NCBI GenBank assembly: GCA_934047225.1
Contig: CAKOHE010000091.1
Location: 248,001-312,000 of the forward strand
Length of the DNA: 64,000 nt
Source: Ypsolopha sequella
Lineage: Eukaryota > Arthropoda > Insecta > Lepidoptera > Ypsolophidae
Direction: 5' to 3'
Below, one piece after another: positions 1 to 11,469 of the stretch. Position numbers and translations under genes: made by a program. The stretch's first letter is position 1; each line of letters opens with the position of its first letter. The notes beneath the pieces were generated by a model. The model did not search any database. It was not told where the DNA came from and saw only the letters and a program-made list of their open reading frames with translations.

Positions 1-462
1 ACGTCAGCGAGCGTGCCATCGGCCTTAGAACCACCAGGATTGGCACGCGATGACGGAAAGCGGCCCGACGGAATGACATTAGTACCTTGGAAGCATGGGA
101 GGCCGCTGGTGTGGGACGCAACATGTGTCGATACACTAGCGCCCTCCCATGTCAAACAAAGCAGTAGAGCCGCTGGCTCGGTGGCGGCTGCCGCTGAAGA
201 CCTCAAGCGGCGCAGGTATGCTGTTCTCGGAAACAATTACCTATTTGCGCCGTTTGGGGTCGAAACGTTGGGTTCGTGGGGTCCCGAGGCGCGTAGTCTT
301 TTCAAAGAAATTTCTGCGCGCCTGGTCAGCATCACGGGTGACCCACGGGCTGGCACATTCCTCGGGCAGCGATTAAGCTTAGCGATCCAGCGTGGGAATG
401 TCGCCAGCATACTGGGCACCTTGCCGCAGAGCAGCGATTTGGACGAAGTTTTTTATTTATAA
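1..462 (+). pseudogene. 3' end of an RLE-type non-LTR retrotransposon ORF
   Basis: The frame is open from the window edge to a TAA at 460-462, so the 5' part lies outside the window. It encodes about 153 residues that closely match the C-terminus of the minus-strand copy at 12160-13840. Shared landmarks are DDGKRPDGMTLVPWK, LVWDATCVDTLA, FAPFGVETLG and DPRAG..LGQR.SLAIQRGN. The RPDG and WDAT blocks look like the PD-(D/E)XK core of a restriction-like endonuclease downstream of a reverse transcriptase; that assignment is inferred from order and motif spacing. An AT-rich tail follows the stop. The exact clade is not certain. The piece alone cannot be functional. Confidence 0.7.
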
Positions 463-554
463 TATAGTTTATTTTTTAAGGTGTTTTAGTTTATTTTTAA
501 GGATACTTTTAGTTTAGTTTAGATGTATTTATTTTATCTTTAATGTTATTTAAG

Positions 555-1382
555 TTAATTATTAATTACGGATGTTGCCAAATTCTCAACGGATCCCTGA
601 TTTCTACGCCAAATCTCGTTCCAGTCAACACTGAGTATCGAGGCGATGAAGTTAGCTCGATTCATTTGAGTGTTATCTCTGATCAGTCTAGTTGCGGGGG
701 TTGCGGGGAGTCGATGCCGTACTATTGTCCCGTGTACGCCATAGTGATCGCTTAAGTTTGTTATAACTGGTGACGCGCTCACAAAGTCAGCTGGCAAATT
801 CGAATAGACGTGATCGAGACTTGTGGAGGACGGTGGCTTCACTCGAGTGGGAAAGTCCACAAAGTTACTCATACCATGGCTGGACAAGAGATCACATAAA
901 TATTTTTTGTCGGAAGAATCTACTAAAACGTCAAGGTTCGCGTCCCCGACCAAAATGCATTCTAGACCTAATTCATTTATTTTAGCAAGCACAGGTTCTA
1001 AATGTGTCAGAAATTGCTTACTTGTAACTTTTACATTTGTTCTGTAGAAGCAGACAATAGTTAGCTTATAGTCTATTAAGTCGATAGCTGATATTTCACA
1101 ATACATTTTGGTTGACAACTGAGTCAATGTTTTGTTTTCAATGCATTTGATGTTATCTTTTACATAAATACAAGAGCCACCATGCTCTTTAATTTTTCTG
1201 CAGAAATAAGATGTCAAACTGAAATTATTAATACTAACAGATTTTAATTCAAAATCGCGGAGCCAGTGCTCAGTTATACATAGAACGTCACAATGGATTA
1301 AATCACTCTTCAGTAAAACTTCTATATGTTGCGTCTTACCGTCTAGTTTAGCAATATTTTGTAGACATACGTGTAATTCGTG
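555..1382 (-). pseudogene. APE-type endonuclease domain of a Jockey/CR1-like LINE (ORF2 fragment)
   Basis: The minus-strand frame is open for about 276 codons, including roughly 55 codons upstream of the first methionine. It carries an endonuclease/exonuclease/phosphatase fold with its motifs in order: LQNIAKLDGK, CITEHWL, VCFYRTN, LVGDANLDVL, a SLDHVYSNL segment and NLSDHYGVHG. These are the Asn, Glu, Asp/Asn and Asp-His catalytic positions of APE-like LINE endonucleases, which nick target DNA for reverse transcription. The frame ends soon after this domain and no reverse transcriptase follows on the 3' side, so it is a truncated copy. An RT scrap abuts its 5' side in the wrong order. Confidence 0.8.
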
Positions 1383-1524
1383 ATAGTCGGGGGGTTATGT
1401 CCTTTGACATAGAGAGCAGTGTCATCTGCGAAGAGTGATAGCTGTACCCCGTTTGTGGGGACGGGAATATCGTTTGTGTATAACGAGTAGAGGATAGGGG
1501 AGAGAACTGATCCCTGGGGGACTC
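1381..1524 (-). pseudogene. Reverse transcriptase scrap of a Jockey-like LINE
   Basis: About 48 codons on the minus strand read GVPQGSVLSPILYSLYTND, then SLFADDTALYVKG. These are the RT block 4 (PQGSVLSP) and the catalytic block 5 (FADDT) of Jockey/CR1-class elements. The piece lies directly upstream of the endonuclease fragment in the same orientation. In an intact element the endonuclease precedes the RT, so the two are rearranged or come from different insertions. Confidence 0.75.
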
Positions 1525-1659
1525 ACATAAAAAGTAATTTAAATTTTTTTCTTAAATAAAATTTAATGTCACAGTATGAGGCTTTTGCAAGCGCAAATTT
1601 ACTTGCATGATATTATTTATATAGCCACTGGATGATTCTTATAATAATTATATTTAAAA

Positions 1660-2410
1660 AAATGATAATGTGATGACCCCAGCGCCCTCTGGTACGTCCA
1701 GTACGTTCAGTGCAATCAGTCACCACAGTGCGGCTTGTGGCGAGCCGATGGTGAGTGGTGACACCACAGACCCTACCTCTAGGGGACACTATCACACATG
1801 CACTTACACACACACATACACACAGCTTGCGTTAACCAGCCGGCCAAAGTGGGGATGCAAGAGCGGAACCTATACTCCAGGTTGGAAGTGTAAAATGTTA
1901 CAACGCCGGGGGCACTTGACTATATAAGGATCTTGTGCCCCGCAGACTCACCTCTCGACAACCTTAGCTGCTTACATAGTGTTGCCTCCTGGCCGCCTCA
2001 TGGTGGCTAGATATGGGGGCCCACAACGGCTATCCTGCTGGATAGTTGTCAAACAGCAAGTCACCATCTGCTATACTTAAATTTGTGAGAGATTTTCGAG
2101 GCAGATGTCCGTTATCTCACTCCATAGCCCTGTTATCCGGCCCATTTGGCATCCCCTCTTCATAGCCCACTCCAAGTCGCTTCCTCCCTGGCAATAGTTT
2201 GGCAACTGTGGGGGATTTTCCGTTAGTGTATCTCAATGATACATTAAGGAAGAGGCCTCCATGGATGCAGCCATCGCACATTTATATTAAATGGTACCAA
2301 AGGCCTCTTAAATGTTGACTTCGGTCCCATAAATGCCTTTCAAATGACCAGGGTCCCTATGGGCCCGTGACTGAAAAGTGTACCTACATAATAATAATAA
2401 TAATAATTAA
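1660..2410. repeat. Unassigned segment with (CA)n tract and (AAT)n tail
   Basis: No convincing reading frame is present. There is a CA/ACAC-rich tract at about 1798-1823 and a run of AAT triplets at about 2387-2409. A microsatellite-like (TAA)n end is typical of the 3' end of several LINE and SINE families, so this may be a non-LTR 3' UTR in plus orientation. I do not recognise the body. Confidence 0.35.
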
Positions 2411-2692
2411 ATACTAATACATTAAAAAACATCCCCTTTCCTTTATGCTGTGCCGTAGGAAATTGAAAGATATAAAGTAACACTATGGTTTAACCTTTTA
2501 TGAAAATAGTGTGGAAGAATTACAATGTAAACCGATTTTTGTAGACATAGTGGAGACAATAATACTTGTTACTCCTACAATAACATTTTTGATTACAATC
2601 ATCGTCACTTTCAATGCAAATCTTACTTAGACCTCAATCTTCATCATCGTCTAGCTCGCACTCTCCCATACTGTCAAAACGGCCGGGATTAC

Positions 2693-3598
2693 CTTAGCAC
2701 TTGCACATTTCAGTACACCGGAGTCCATTTGACTCACATGTACTGTACATGGAGAAGAGCAATTCTTTTTGGAGCATGAGCAGCGACAAAGTTACAAGAT
2801 AAGCTCTGGTGCACAAGGGTTGGTACAAGCAACAGGCTCGTATGCACTTCCTACTTTGTTCCATCCAAAATCTGAGGGTGGTGGGTTATTGGGATGCTGA
2901 ATTACGTCCTGATTTCACTCAAAACACTGAAGGTGAGCTTTTAGCAATGCCGAATCCAGTGCTGATCTTGTTGGAGGGAGGTTCTCATCTTGTCATTGAT
3001 TCTGTGTAAAAAACAACCATCGCACAGCTCATTATGTCGGTCAGTGTTGATTGGGGATAAAGCTGACAAATTAACGCTTCCAAGTTAGTTTTGACATCTT
3101 TAGTGAGTGACAGTGTGAGCCCTAATTTAGCCAAAGCTTTTAGCAGCGTATTACTTGCGGAATTAAAAGCTTCCCCCCACTTTATTTTACATTTGCCAGC
3201 AAATGATCCTGTTGTCCGATCCATGGTCTGAAGCTTACACCGAGGTCACTACATGTCTTCACTGTGTGACATGCCATCTACTATCACAGCTTTTCCCTGT
3301 AGCTCTTCATTTTCTTCTAAAATATCACGTGTGGTGGAAGCATGATCATATTCGTTTTATTCGGCAGGTATCTCTTGCATTGATTCTGGAGCATCCGTAA
3401 GTTTGTATTTAGCTAGACAATGGTGCATACTCCCGTCAACTGCAAACAACGCCTTCGATAGTGCTGAAAACTCGTAGTTGCTTAAATTGTGCCTCAAATC
3501 TTTATCAGGTCTGCTTTTGGAAGCTATCAACAATCTTGAAATAAGAGGTAAATCTGTCTTTTTGGCAAAGGTTTTGTCCTTGATATTTACATGATTGA
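2693..3598 (-). pseudogene. Decayed member of an uncharacterised cysteine-rich-tail protein family
   Basis: Minus-strand translation in three frames gives a consistent protein order interrupted by stops and frameshifts. At the 5' end is FAKKTDLPLISRLLIASKSR; then NYEFSALSKALFAVDGSM; a stretch with FNSASNTLLKALAKLG and NLEALICQLY; LPPTRSAL; GWNKVGSAYEPVACTNPCAPE; and a C-terminal cluster SKKNCSS..C and CESNGLRCTEMCKC. I recall this arrangement (LEAFxCKLYG, LPPxxxAL, GW...PAPE, then C-x-C...C-x-C) from uncharacterised multicopy proteins of insects and other metazoans, probably transposon-associated. The function is unknown. The many breaks make it a relic. Confidence 0.55.
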
Positions 3599-4410
3599 CA
3601 TTATTTATTATAATATTTTATTTATTTAAATTATTTATTATAATATATTAATAATTATAATAATTTATTTAAACTATTAAATAATGTCCAGCATGTAAAT
3701 ATTCACTTGCCATACCCCCATACTAACATATTCATGTTAATTTGTTTTAAATATAAAAGTACTTTTTATGAGAATACGGTTGATCCTACATAAAAAGTTG
3801 TAATAACCTTTTGTGTTTAAAATCTGCTTAGCTACATTTATTGTTTCAAACTTTTTCCCGTTATCACAACCGTTACTGATATAAATAGGAAAACGTGTTT
3901 GCGACGGCGGCCATCTTGTTTTTTGCGCGCAGCACCCAAGCGCAACATTTCCAAGAGTGACACCATCGAAATTATGTTTCTCTAAGGTCAAACGAAGAGA
4001 TTGAGAGTACTTTTACACTTGCATCATCAAGGAGCACACGGGAACCTATTTTTGTACATTTGACAGGGGACTATACGAGCACATGGCAGATAGAAAAATA
4101 ATTGTTCTACAAAGTGAAAAACTTTAAACTAAGTCTAAATAATATTATTTTACAATATTCATTACACAATAGAAAACCAAGTGTTTTGAAACATGTGAAT
4201 AGCGTTATAGATTAACAATGGTGAGTATAAAATTAAAGATTTGTAATACTACCTGAATAAGATTCTAAATTGGTGGCTGGTAAAGTTTTAGCACAGTAAA
4301 TACAATGGCTATATACAAGTTTATACACTACCAAACTACATGTTCCAAAAGTGCTTCACTTAGTTAATGAGAACTGTGAATTTCTCAACTGTCTGAAGCA
4401 ACAATATTGT
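3599..4410. other. Non-coding AT-rich stretch
   Basis: The part at 3600-3690 is a run of TTTATTATAAT-type low-complexity sequence. The rest holds only a short minus-strand frame (3737-3991) with no recognisable motif. I see no gene here. Confidence 0.5.
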
Positions 4411-5345
4411 AGCGACGACGCGTTTATGGAAACCCTTCCAGTATTCAGAACCCCAGTACATCTGAGCTGCGGGAGCCTTTAAGCAATTGAACGCTCTGCT
4501 TGATGGATTAAATGCTACCCTGCTTTTAGTTCTGTAATGCGGGAGGCTTTACAAACGCAATTCTAGCGTTATGGATATAAATTCCTACCGTTACTCAGAT
4601 TAGTGTACCTTGCTTTTAGTTCTGTAATGCGGGAGGCTTTACAAACGCAGTACTAGCGTTATGGATATAAATTCCTACTGCTACTCAGTCTAAAATTTGG
4701 CTTATAGGTTTAACAGAATACGTTCAGTAAAGATTTATATGTAAACGAGCGAAGATTAAAGAAATAATAATAATTTGAATTGCATAATAAAGATGATGTA
4801 ATAAAAACTTATGACAGTGTAATCATAAAAATTTTAACATTAGGCGAATCAAAAAGTTATTAACTACAAAATTGTCAAGCGTTAGGCACATTCTTGCTTG
4901 TTTTTAAATAATTAATTCATCTTTTTAGGAGGTTTCCCGGTAGAGATGCGGTTTTTAAATAATTGTTTTCGTGACAAAGCGGTAACGGAACCAATTTAAA
5001 TAAAAACAAACAACATAGACATGCGTATGATATCGCTCTCTCTCTCTCTCCCTCTTTGCACGTGCCGTTTGCGATCTGAGATCGGGGAGCATAGCGCAGA
5101 AATTCCTCCCGCGTAACAGATCAAGTACTTTTATGCTTTCTAGGGATCTGAGTAGAGGAAGCTTTTTAGTCATCAAGTCTTGATTACTATACCGGAAACA
5201 ATACCCGAATCCAGATCGTTCGCGACTCTGAATACCGGAATGGTTTAAGGTAACTTTCTGTGAATGAATGCTAGTAAACCCTCCCGCAGCTCAGAATTAC
5301 TGGGGTTCTGAATACTGGAAGGGTTTCCATATACGCAGCGACGAC
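4411..5345. mobile_element. Non-autonomous DNA transposon with long terminal inverted repeats
   Basis: The left end at about 4420-4475 (core GGAAACCCTTCCAGTATTCA, then GAACCCCAGTA, then TCTGAGCTGCGGGAG) is repeated inverted at 5281-5336. The match is about 55 bp with a 1-2 base offset, and GC-rich GCGACGACG-like sequence lies on the outer side of both ends. The interior has no transposase frame. It contains a 90-bp direct duplication (4516-4605 and 4606-4695) and a (CT)n tract near 5037-5053. I could not fix the outer boundary or a target duplication, so the superfamily is open. Confidence 0.6.
4516..4695 (+). repeat. Two tandem 90-bp units inside the TIR element
   Basis: The unit starting TACCCTGCTTTTAGTTCTGT at 4516 recurs at 4606 with few substitutions. 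Both units include GCGGGAGGCTTTACAAACGC and CTAGCGTTATGGATATAAAT. Subterminal direct repeats of this kind are common in non-autonomous DNA transposons. Confidence 0.75.
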
Positions 5346-6859
5346 AGCGCCATCTGTTTCTTAAGAACAAGGCGTGAAATCACATAACGCCCTCGTAAAC
5401 GTTCTATATGTGCAGTACAAGCTAGTATATCAAGCAGATGCAAAAATAACAGTGGACAAGTATGATGAAAGAATTCACCGGTCTGGGAAGGAACCTCGGT
5501 GACCCAATTAGGGGTGCTAACTTTCTGGATAACTACGCCTTGATGTATGGGAGTTGTCGGTCTATACGCAGTAATACTTAGTCTATGATATAGCTAAATT
5601 AATACTGGAGACTCGGTAAGTGGTCAGGACCATAGTTCTATGACCCTTTTTTGCAAAATGCGAACAATATTATTTTTGCCCCTATATCTATATGAGGAAC
5701 AACCCCGAGTCAGTTAGTAAATAGGAAGCCCGAATTTTCTTTTGAATTTTTCACGGAAAGTGTCATTGTACCTTCATGTCTTACATGATCACTTACAAAG
5801 TCTCCAGTATGAATTAAGCTATATCAACCAATAGATAATTTTATACATAGCCTATGGGTAATTCCTCATTAGATTTTTTTTTCATGAAAATACGAAATCA
5901 CAACATAAGCATGTTTGAATATGACACTATTTTATTTTGTATTTTCTTTAGATATAGCGACCAACTTATTAATATATCCACAAATTCGATTAAAACTAGA
6001 TAAAACCTGTAATTAAGACGAAATTTGCCTTATTACTCAAATTGTTCGTGCTCAGTTGTTTTCACGTTTTCTCACACTTATTCCACCGACATAAACACAA
6101 ACACATAAATACGTCACACGTTTCTTACACATACAAATAGAATACATTCCTCTTTTCATCAAAGAAATTGCCTCTGACGTTTTTTTTGTAACTCTTATTA
6201 AAAACGCATTAGGAGTGAAATTTGACCAACAGATTGAATTTTAACATAAAGGAGTGCCATTTTAAACGAATGGGTGGAGCTCTTACACACTATTTTACCT
6301 TCTCTCTCCTAGCTGCACATTTCAGATTTGGTTTCTCGTAATGTAAAGGTGTTCCGAAAATACCCTCTGAAAATAAAATTCTCTTGAAAGTTTCACAATA
6401 ATATTTTTCACAAATTCCTGATCCCTGTATTTACTATAGTATGTTTTATTAAAGCATTATCATGCGACTATTAAAATAATTTGAATGATTTAATGAATAA
6501 ACACATCCTTTATTGCACACAATTAAATATATTTTATTAAGTACAGGGTTTCAAAGACAATGTTGTTCAAGGGCTGACTTATCACATTAAGCGATTTCCT
6601 TCAGACAACCTTTGGGTGGCGAAGTAATTTATTTAATAATAGAAACAAAACCAATAATGTGAATAAATTAAATCACTTATAAATAAAAGGGCTAAAGTCC
6701 GAAATTATGAGCAAATGGTGAATTTTCAGTGTCAAAATTTTAGCCATGTGCCTTTTAGTGATTTAACTACTTACTTGTATATTGTACATAAATAAACTTG
6801 CAAAATATTACTGTCAATAATAGTACATTATGATACAAGTAAGCTAAGGTGGTCTTTAC
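5346..6859. other. Non-coding AT-rich stretch
   Basis: No frame with recognisable protein features and no obvious repeat structure beyond A/T runs is present. The sequence is likely old intergenic or repeat-derived DNA. Confidence 0.45.
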
Positions 6860-7711
6860 TAGAGATGAAACGGATAGTGATTTGGCCGGATACCGGATAC
6901 CGGATATCCGGCAAGGCACTAGGCCGGATAGCCGGATATCCGGCGGCCGGATATCCGGCTCAAGATATGCGTTTCGCACTAATTGAGCAAGTCTAAACAT
7001 TACGCACCAAGGTGCGTGCGGGTGCAACTGGGCGAGATTATTTGTATATTTTCTAAATCACAATCACAATCATACAAATGCTGGTCTGCAAACGCGAAAC
7101 AATTTCCGATCCTTACAAAATTCGTAAATATGTATCTTTTGTCTCCTTGCAGCGGTGTATACTGTATATAAATGGACAGGTATATTTAAATGAAACCGCA
7201 TAATCTATTGTTCATACTGAACAAATTTCCCAAAGTAACATATTGAAAAAATAAATTGAACCTGCCCTCCCAATGCCCTTTCAAAATTCACAGTAGGTTT
7301 TAAAATGAGTAAGGAAACTTTTTCATTTCCACAAATATGTTTCTTTAGAAAAATTGTTCAGTATGATTCTTAGACCATGTGTTTTTTTTAAAAGATACCT
7401 GTTGAATTACATCCGGTATATTGTGAGAGCAAAATGTATGAACATTACACCAGCTTCTTTTGCTCTCACAAAGCAAAGCTTGTCTTTATCTACCATAGCT
7501 CAACTCTTATTCACTTTATGTATTAGAATTTAGATTATTGAATCATTGATACAATCAATTTATTTTGTGATTTAAACGACTTTTTGTATGCTGAGTTAAG
7601 TATCCGGTATCCGGCCAGATATTGGCTACTATCCGGCCGGATACCGGATATCAAAAATATGACCGGATAGGCCGGATACCGGATAGTAACCGGGTATCCA
7701 TTTCATCTCTA
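6860..7711. mobile_element. hAT-type MITE with CCGGATA-rich subterminal regions
   Basis: The element is 852 bp. It starts TAGAGATGAAACGGATA and ends with the inverted form of TAGAGATGAAATGGATA. It is flanked on both sides by the identical 8-bp sequence GTCTTTAC (6852-6859 and 7712-7719), the target-site duplication length of the hAT superfamily. Both subterminal regions (6885-6965 and 7600-7690) are packed with CCGGATA and CCGGATATCCGG motifs, often palindromic, which is typical of transposase-binding sites in hAT ends. The interior is AT-rich and carries no transposase. The few point differences between the ends suggest moderate age. Confidence 0.85.
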
Positions 7712-7874
7712 GTCTTTACACACAAGGCTCGATTCCAGCCCGTGCCCAAAGGGCGAGGGCGTAATGAAGTCGCGTGTGTAATGACTAATGCTCTTGCTTT
7801 TTATACTAAGTTTTTCAACACACTTGCGAGGAAAAAAATAAGTAAAATATCATAAAAAAAAAGCAAAGAGATGT

Positions 7875-8130
7875 AGTTAAACTGGACTTTGTTGCCACAT
7901 ACTGGCTATCTGGAGCTTCTTTTAAAAACTTTTCAACGTCATTTGGTGATAATACCTTGGACTTTCGACAAATATAAGTAATAATTTACTTTAGCAACTG
8001 AGGTTGGAATAAGTTTTGATGTTAACACTGTTTTTGGTCTAAACCGTGCTCAAGCTAGCATGTATTTTTCCTTCGATTTTGGTAGCAACAGGCTATCAGT
8101 TTCATTTTGTGCCTCAGTAAGTATTTCCAG
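7875..8130 (-). pseudogene. Crypton-like tyrosine recombinase relic (N-terminal region)
   Basis: Minus-strand translation gives LLLPKSKEKYMLA, then after breaks KSKVLSPNDVEKFLKEAPDS and QYVATK. I recall this order from the N-terminal core-binding region of insect Crypton-type or DIRS-type tyrosine recombinases: an 'LLPxKSxxxY...F' segment followed by a 'KSKVxTxxEIxKFLxEAPD' linker. The catalytic R-H-R-Y part is not present, so this is only a short decayed fragment. Confidence 0.5.
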
Positions 8131-9530
8131 CGGTGGCGAATATGGATGTGTTTCCTGCCAGTGTCGTTGGAAGAAAAGGTACGGAAACCGTCAAACAGAC
8201 CATCGGTTAAATGTAATAATGTGAATAATTATGTATAAAATACTGCATGCTGCCTACTTCATGGAAAATCTGACTGGCCCGGAGCTGGTAGCGCAAGTCT
8301 GTTGACTTTTTGTGCCAAATAATTATCTCCGCACCCACTCACACAGGCTCTTGGCAACGTCCGCTTCATGCTTCGTGATGCGGAGGGAGTCCCCACTAGT
8401 GCGCGTGAAACTCAACGCAATCTTGGTATCAGAACCATTGTGTGATCTTTTATGTGTGAGGGAATGCTTGAAATTGTGTGAGAGGGAGCCTCAATGACGA
8501 TGTCCTTAAATTATAAGCCTTAGACCTAAAAATGTATTTTTATCTTGGTTACTTTTGTTGATTTTATGTTTCTGTAAATATTTTATGCATATTGTTATTA
8601 TTAATTATTATTAACTTTTTAATTGTACAGTGAATTAGATAAGTCTGTAATGCTTTGCAATATTTTTGATAAAAAAATAATAAAAGCAATCATTCAGATT
8701 AATTGATTAATGATTATTTTAGTAAAATAATTCAATGGAATGAAACGTTTGCTTATCATATTTAATTAACAAAGTTTATTTATTCACTGGCATGTTTCTT
8801 AGACATTAGAACTCTTTGCTGAGATAAAAAAGTGTCAAGTAAAAACACTAGTGCGGTAATGTAAAGTAAAAGGCACGCTTATTTAATATGCATCATTATG
8901 ATCCTAAAATCGGTCCAAAAAGAGCGCCGTTACGAGCAAGTGTGTTGAAATAAATATTTATCAATTCACAACATGAATTCCCGAAGAAGAGGTATCAGAG
9001 GTATTTGCCAAATATTAACTATTAAATTAACAAGCATTTCTAGTACATCAAAATTATGTTAACTAGTACCTTCATAAAAACATTTTATAAAAATACAAAA
9101 TGCTATACAGTTTTTTTGTAATTTGCTGAAAGGCTTTAAGTTAAAGCTTTAACAGTTAATGAAACTTTTTTGCCACAGTCTTTGTGCACTAAAATATTAA
9201 TAAAACCATCTGGCCTGACATAGGCTCTGTTAATTGCGACCAAGTCACGGTCACGGAGGGAATATTAAAATATTTCATTACTTTTTGAGGTCGTTGTTTT
9301 GGACCGAATTCACAGAAAGTATCTGCATGAAGAAACATGATGATCGATGAATAATAATTCAGCTTTTTGATTGTTTATTGTGTATTATATTACTTAAGTT
9401 GGCATTTTAAGCGTGATTACTGCAAAACACTAATAGCGTAGATTCGTAGCTACGTAGAGCTCGCTACGCATGGCCTTGTAGCACTTGTGACGGTTGTAGC
9501 TCGTAGCAGTGTGACAGTAGTATTTTAAGG
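8131..9530. other. Non-coding stretch
   Basis: Only short frames without motifs occur (for example 8312-8497). I see no repeat arrays, TIR pairs or protein similarity. The DNA is AT-rich. Confidence 0.4.
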
Positions 9531-9688
9531 CTAGCATGAGTTTTGCACTCGTCACACGTTAGCGACTGCGTAAATATTTATATCAAAAATTGCACAGCGC
9601 CCCTAGAGATTTACGAGAGGAACCGCAATTTCTCATACTAAATATTTTAACGTCGCTAACGTGTATCGAGTGCAAAGCTCATGGTAGG
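9531..9688. mobile_element. Foldback MITE of a lepidopteran-type family
   Basis: The left arm CTAGCATGAGTTTTGCACTC, followed by G..ACACGTTAGCGAC and AAATATTTA, is matched by the inverted right arm (CTACCATGAGCTTTGCACTC and so on). The arms are about 50 bp and enclose a roughly 60-bp centre that includes GCGCCCCTAGAGATTTACGA. The whole 158-bp unit could fold into one hairpin. I recall this TGCACTCG..ACACGTTAGCGAC sequence as a common interspersed repeat in Lepidoptera. It has no coding capacity. Confidence 0.7.
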
Positions 9689-9879
9689 CCCTCTTGTTAG
9701 TTGGTGTACTGGCGTAGCAGTAACCAGTTACGAGAAAAACACTACACGGGTGGCCGCGTAGCACTATTAATAGTCGAAGTGGTGAAGTACAGTTAGTTAA
9801 TAAGCCTAACCACAGAAACCACGCTACTATCGAGGTCTTATTGTAGTATTCGCTACCAAATTTGTGCAGTCAAAATAAG

Positions 9880-10027
9880 GGGAAAGCGTCAAAATGCGCC
9901 TTTAAATGATCTAAAACTAGCGAATTGCCCCGGCTTTGCACGGACATGTATTATACATATAGAACTTCTTCTTAAATCACTCTATCTATTAAAAAAACCT
10001 TATCAAAATCCGTAGCGTAGTTTTAAA
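9880..10027 (+). repeat. Leading edge of the dispersed repeat that seeds the 103-bp satellite
   Basis: The segment CGAATTGCCCCGGCTTTGCA through ATCCGTAGCGTAGTTTTAAA runs directly into the first satellite monomer. I recall this as a frequent lepidopteran interspersed repeat ending in AGACAGCGGGAAGCGACTT. Its 3' portion appears to have been amplified into the array that follows. Confidence 0.5.
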
Positions 10028-11469
10028 GATGTAAGCATACATAGACACAGACAGACAGCGGGAAGCGACTTATTTTTCATACTATGTAGTCAAGTTGGAG
10101 TACACTAAAATATACTTTGACAGCGTCAAAGATGTAAGCATACATAGACACAAACAGACAGCACGAAGCGACTTATTTTTCATAGTATGTAGTCAAGTTG
10201 GAGTACACTAAAATATACTTTGACAGCGTCAAAGATGTAAGCATACATAGACACAGACAGACAGCGGGAAGCGACTTATTTTTCATACTATGTAGTCAAG
10301 TTGGAGTACACTAAAATATACTTTGACAGCGTCAAAGATGTAAGCATACATAGACACAGACAGACAGCACGAAGCGACTTATTTTTCATACTATGTAGTC
10401 AAGTTGGAGTACACAAAAATATACTTTGACAGCGTCAAAGATGTAAGCATACATAGACACAGACAGACAGCGGGAAGCGACTTATTTTTCATACTATGTA
10501 GTCAAGTTGGAGTACACTAAAATATACTTTGACAGCGTCAAAGATGTAAGCATACATAGACACAGACAGACAGCGGGAAGCGACTTATTTTTCATACTAT
10601 GTAGTCAAGTTGGAGTACACTAAAATATACTTTGACAGCGTCAAAGATGTAAGCATACATAGACACAGACAGACAGCACGAAGCGACTTATTTTTCATAG
10701 TATGTAGTCAAGTTGGAGTACACTAAAATATACTTTGACAGCGTCAAAGATGTAAGCATACATAGACACAGACAGACAGCACGAAGCGACTTATTTTTCA
10801 TAGTATGTAGTCAAGTTGGAGTACACTAAAATATACTTTGACAGCGTCAAAGATGTAAGCATACATAGACACAGACAGACAGCACGAAGCGACTTATTTT
10901 TCATAGTATGTAGTCAAGTTGGAGTACACTAAAATATACTTTGACAGCGTCAAAGATGTAAGCATACATAGACACAGACAGACAGCACGAAGCGACTTAT
11001 TTTTCATAGTATGTAGTCAAGTTGGAGTACACTAAAATATACTTTGACAGCGTCAAAGATGTAAGCATACATAGACACAGACAGACAGCACGAAGCGACT
11101 TATTTTTCATAGTATGTAGTCAAGTTGGAGTACACTAAAATATACTTTGACAGCGTCAAAGATGTAAGCATACATAGACACAGACAGACAGCACGAAGCG
11201 ACTTATTTTTCATAGTATGTAGTCAAGTTGGAGTACACTAAAATATACTTTGACAGCGTCAAAGATGTAAGCATACATAGACACAGACAGACAGCACGAA
11301 GCGACTTATTTTTCATAGTATGTAGTCAAGTTGGAGTACACTAAAATATACTTTGACAGCGTCAAAGATGTAAGCATACATAGACACAGACAGACAGCAC
11401 GAAGCGACTTATTTTTCATAGTATGTAGTCAAGTTGGAGTACACTAATATATACTTTGACAGCGTCAAA
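10028..11469 (+). repeat. Satellite array, 103-bp monomer, 14 copies
   Basis: GATGTAAGCATACATAGACA recurs at exact 103-bp steps (10028, 10131, 10234 and so on to 11367). Each monomer ends with TTTGAC-AGC-GTCAAA, an interrupted palindrome, at the junction with the next. Two variants exist: type A (GCGGGAAGCG with CATACTA) in monomers 1, 3, 5 and 6, and type B (GCACGAAGCG with CATAGTA) in monomers 2 and 7-14. Monomer 4 is a hybrid. There are almost no other differences, so the array is recent or well homogenised. No open frame of note is present. Confidence 0.95.

Noticed and set aside
1613..1927. Frames at 1613-1813 and 1670-1927
   Set aside because: They run through a (CA)n tract in opposite strands and lack any motif.
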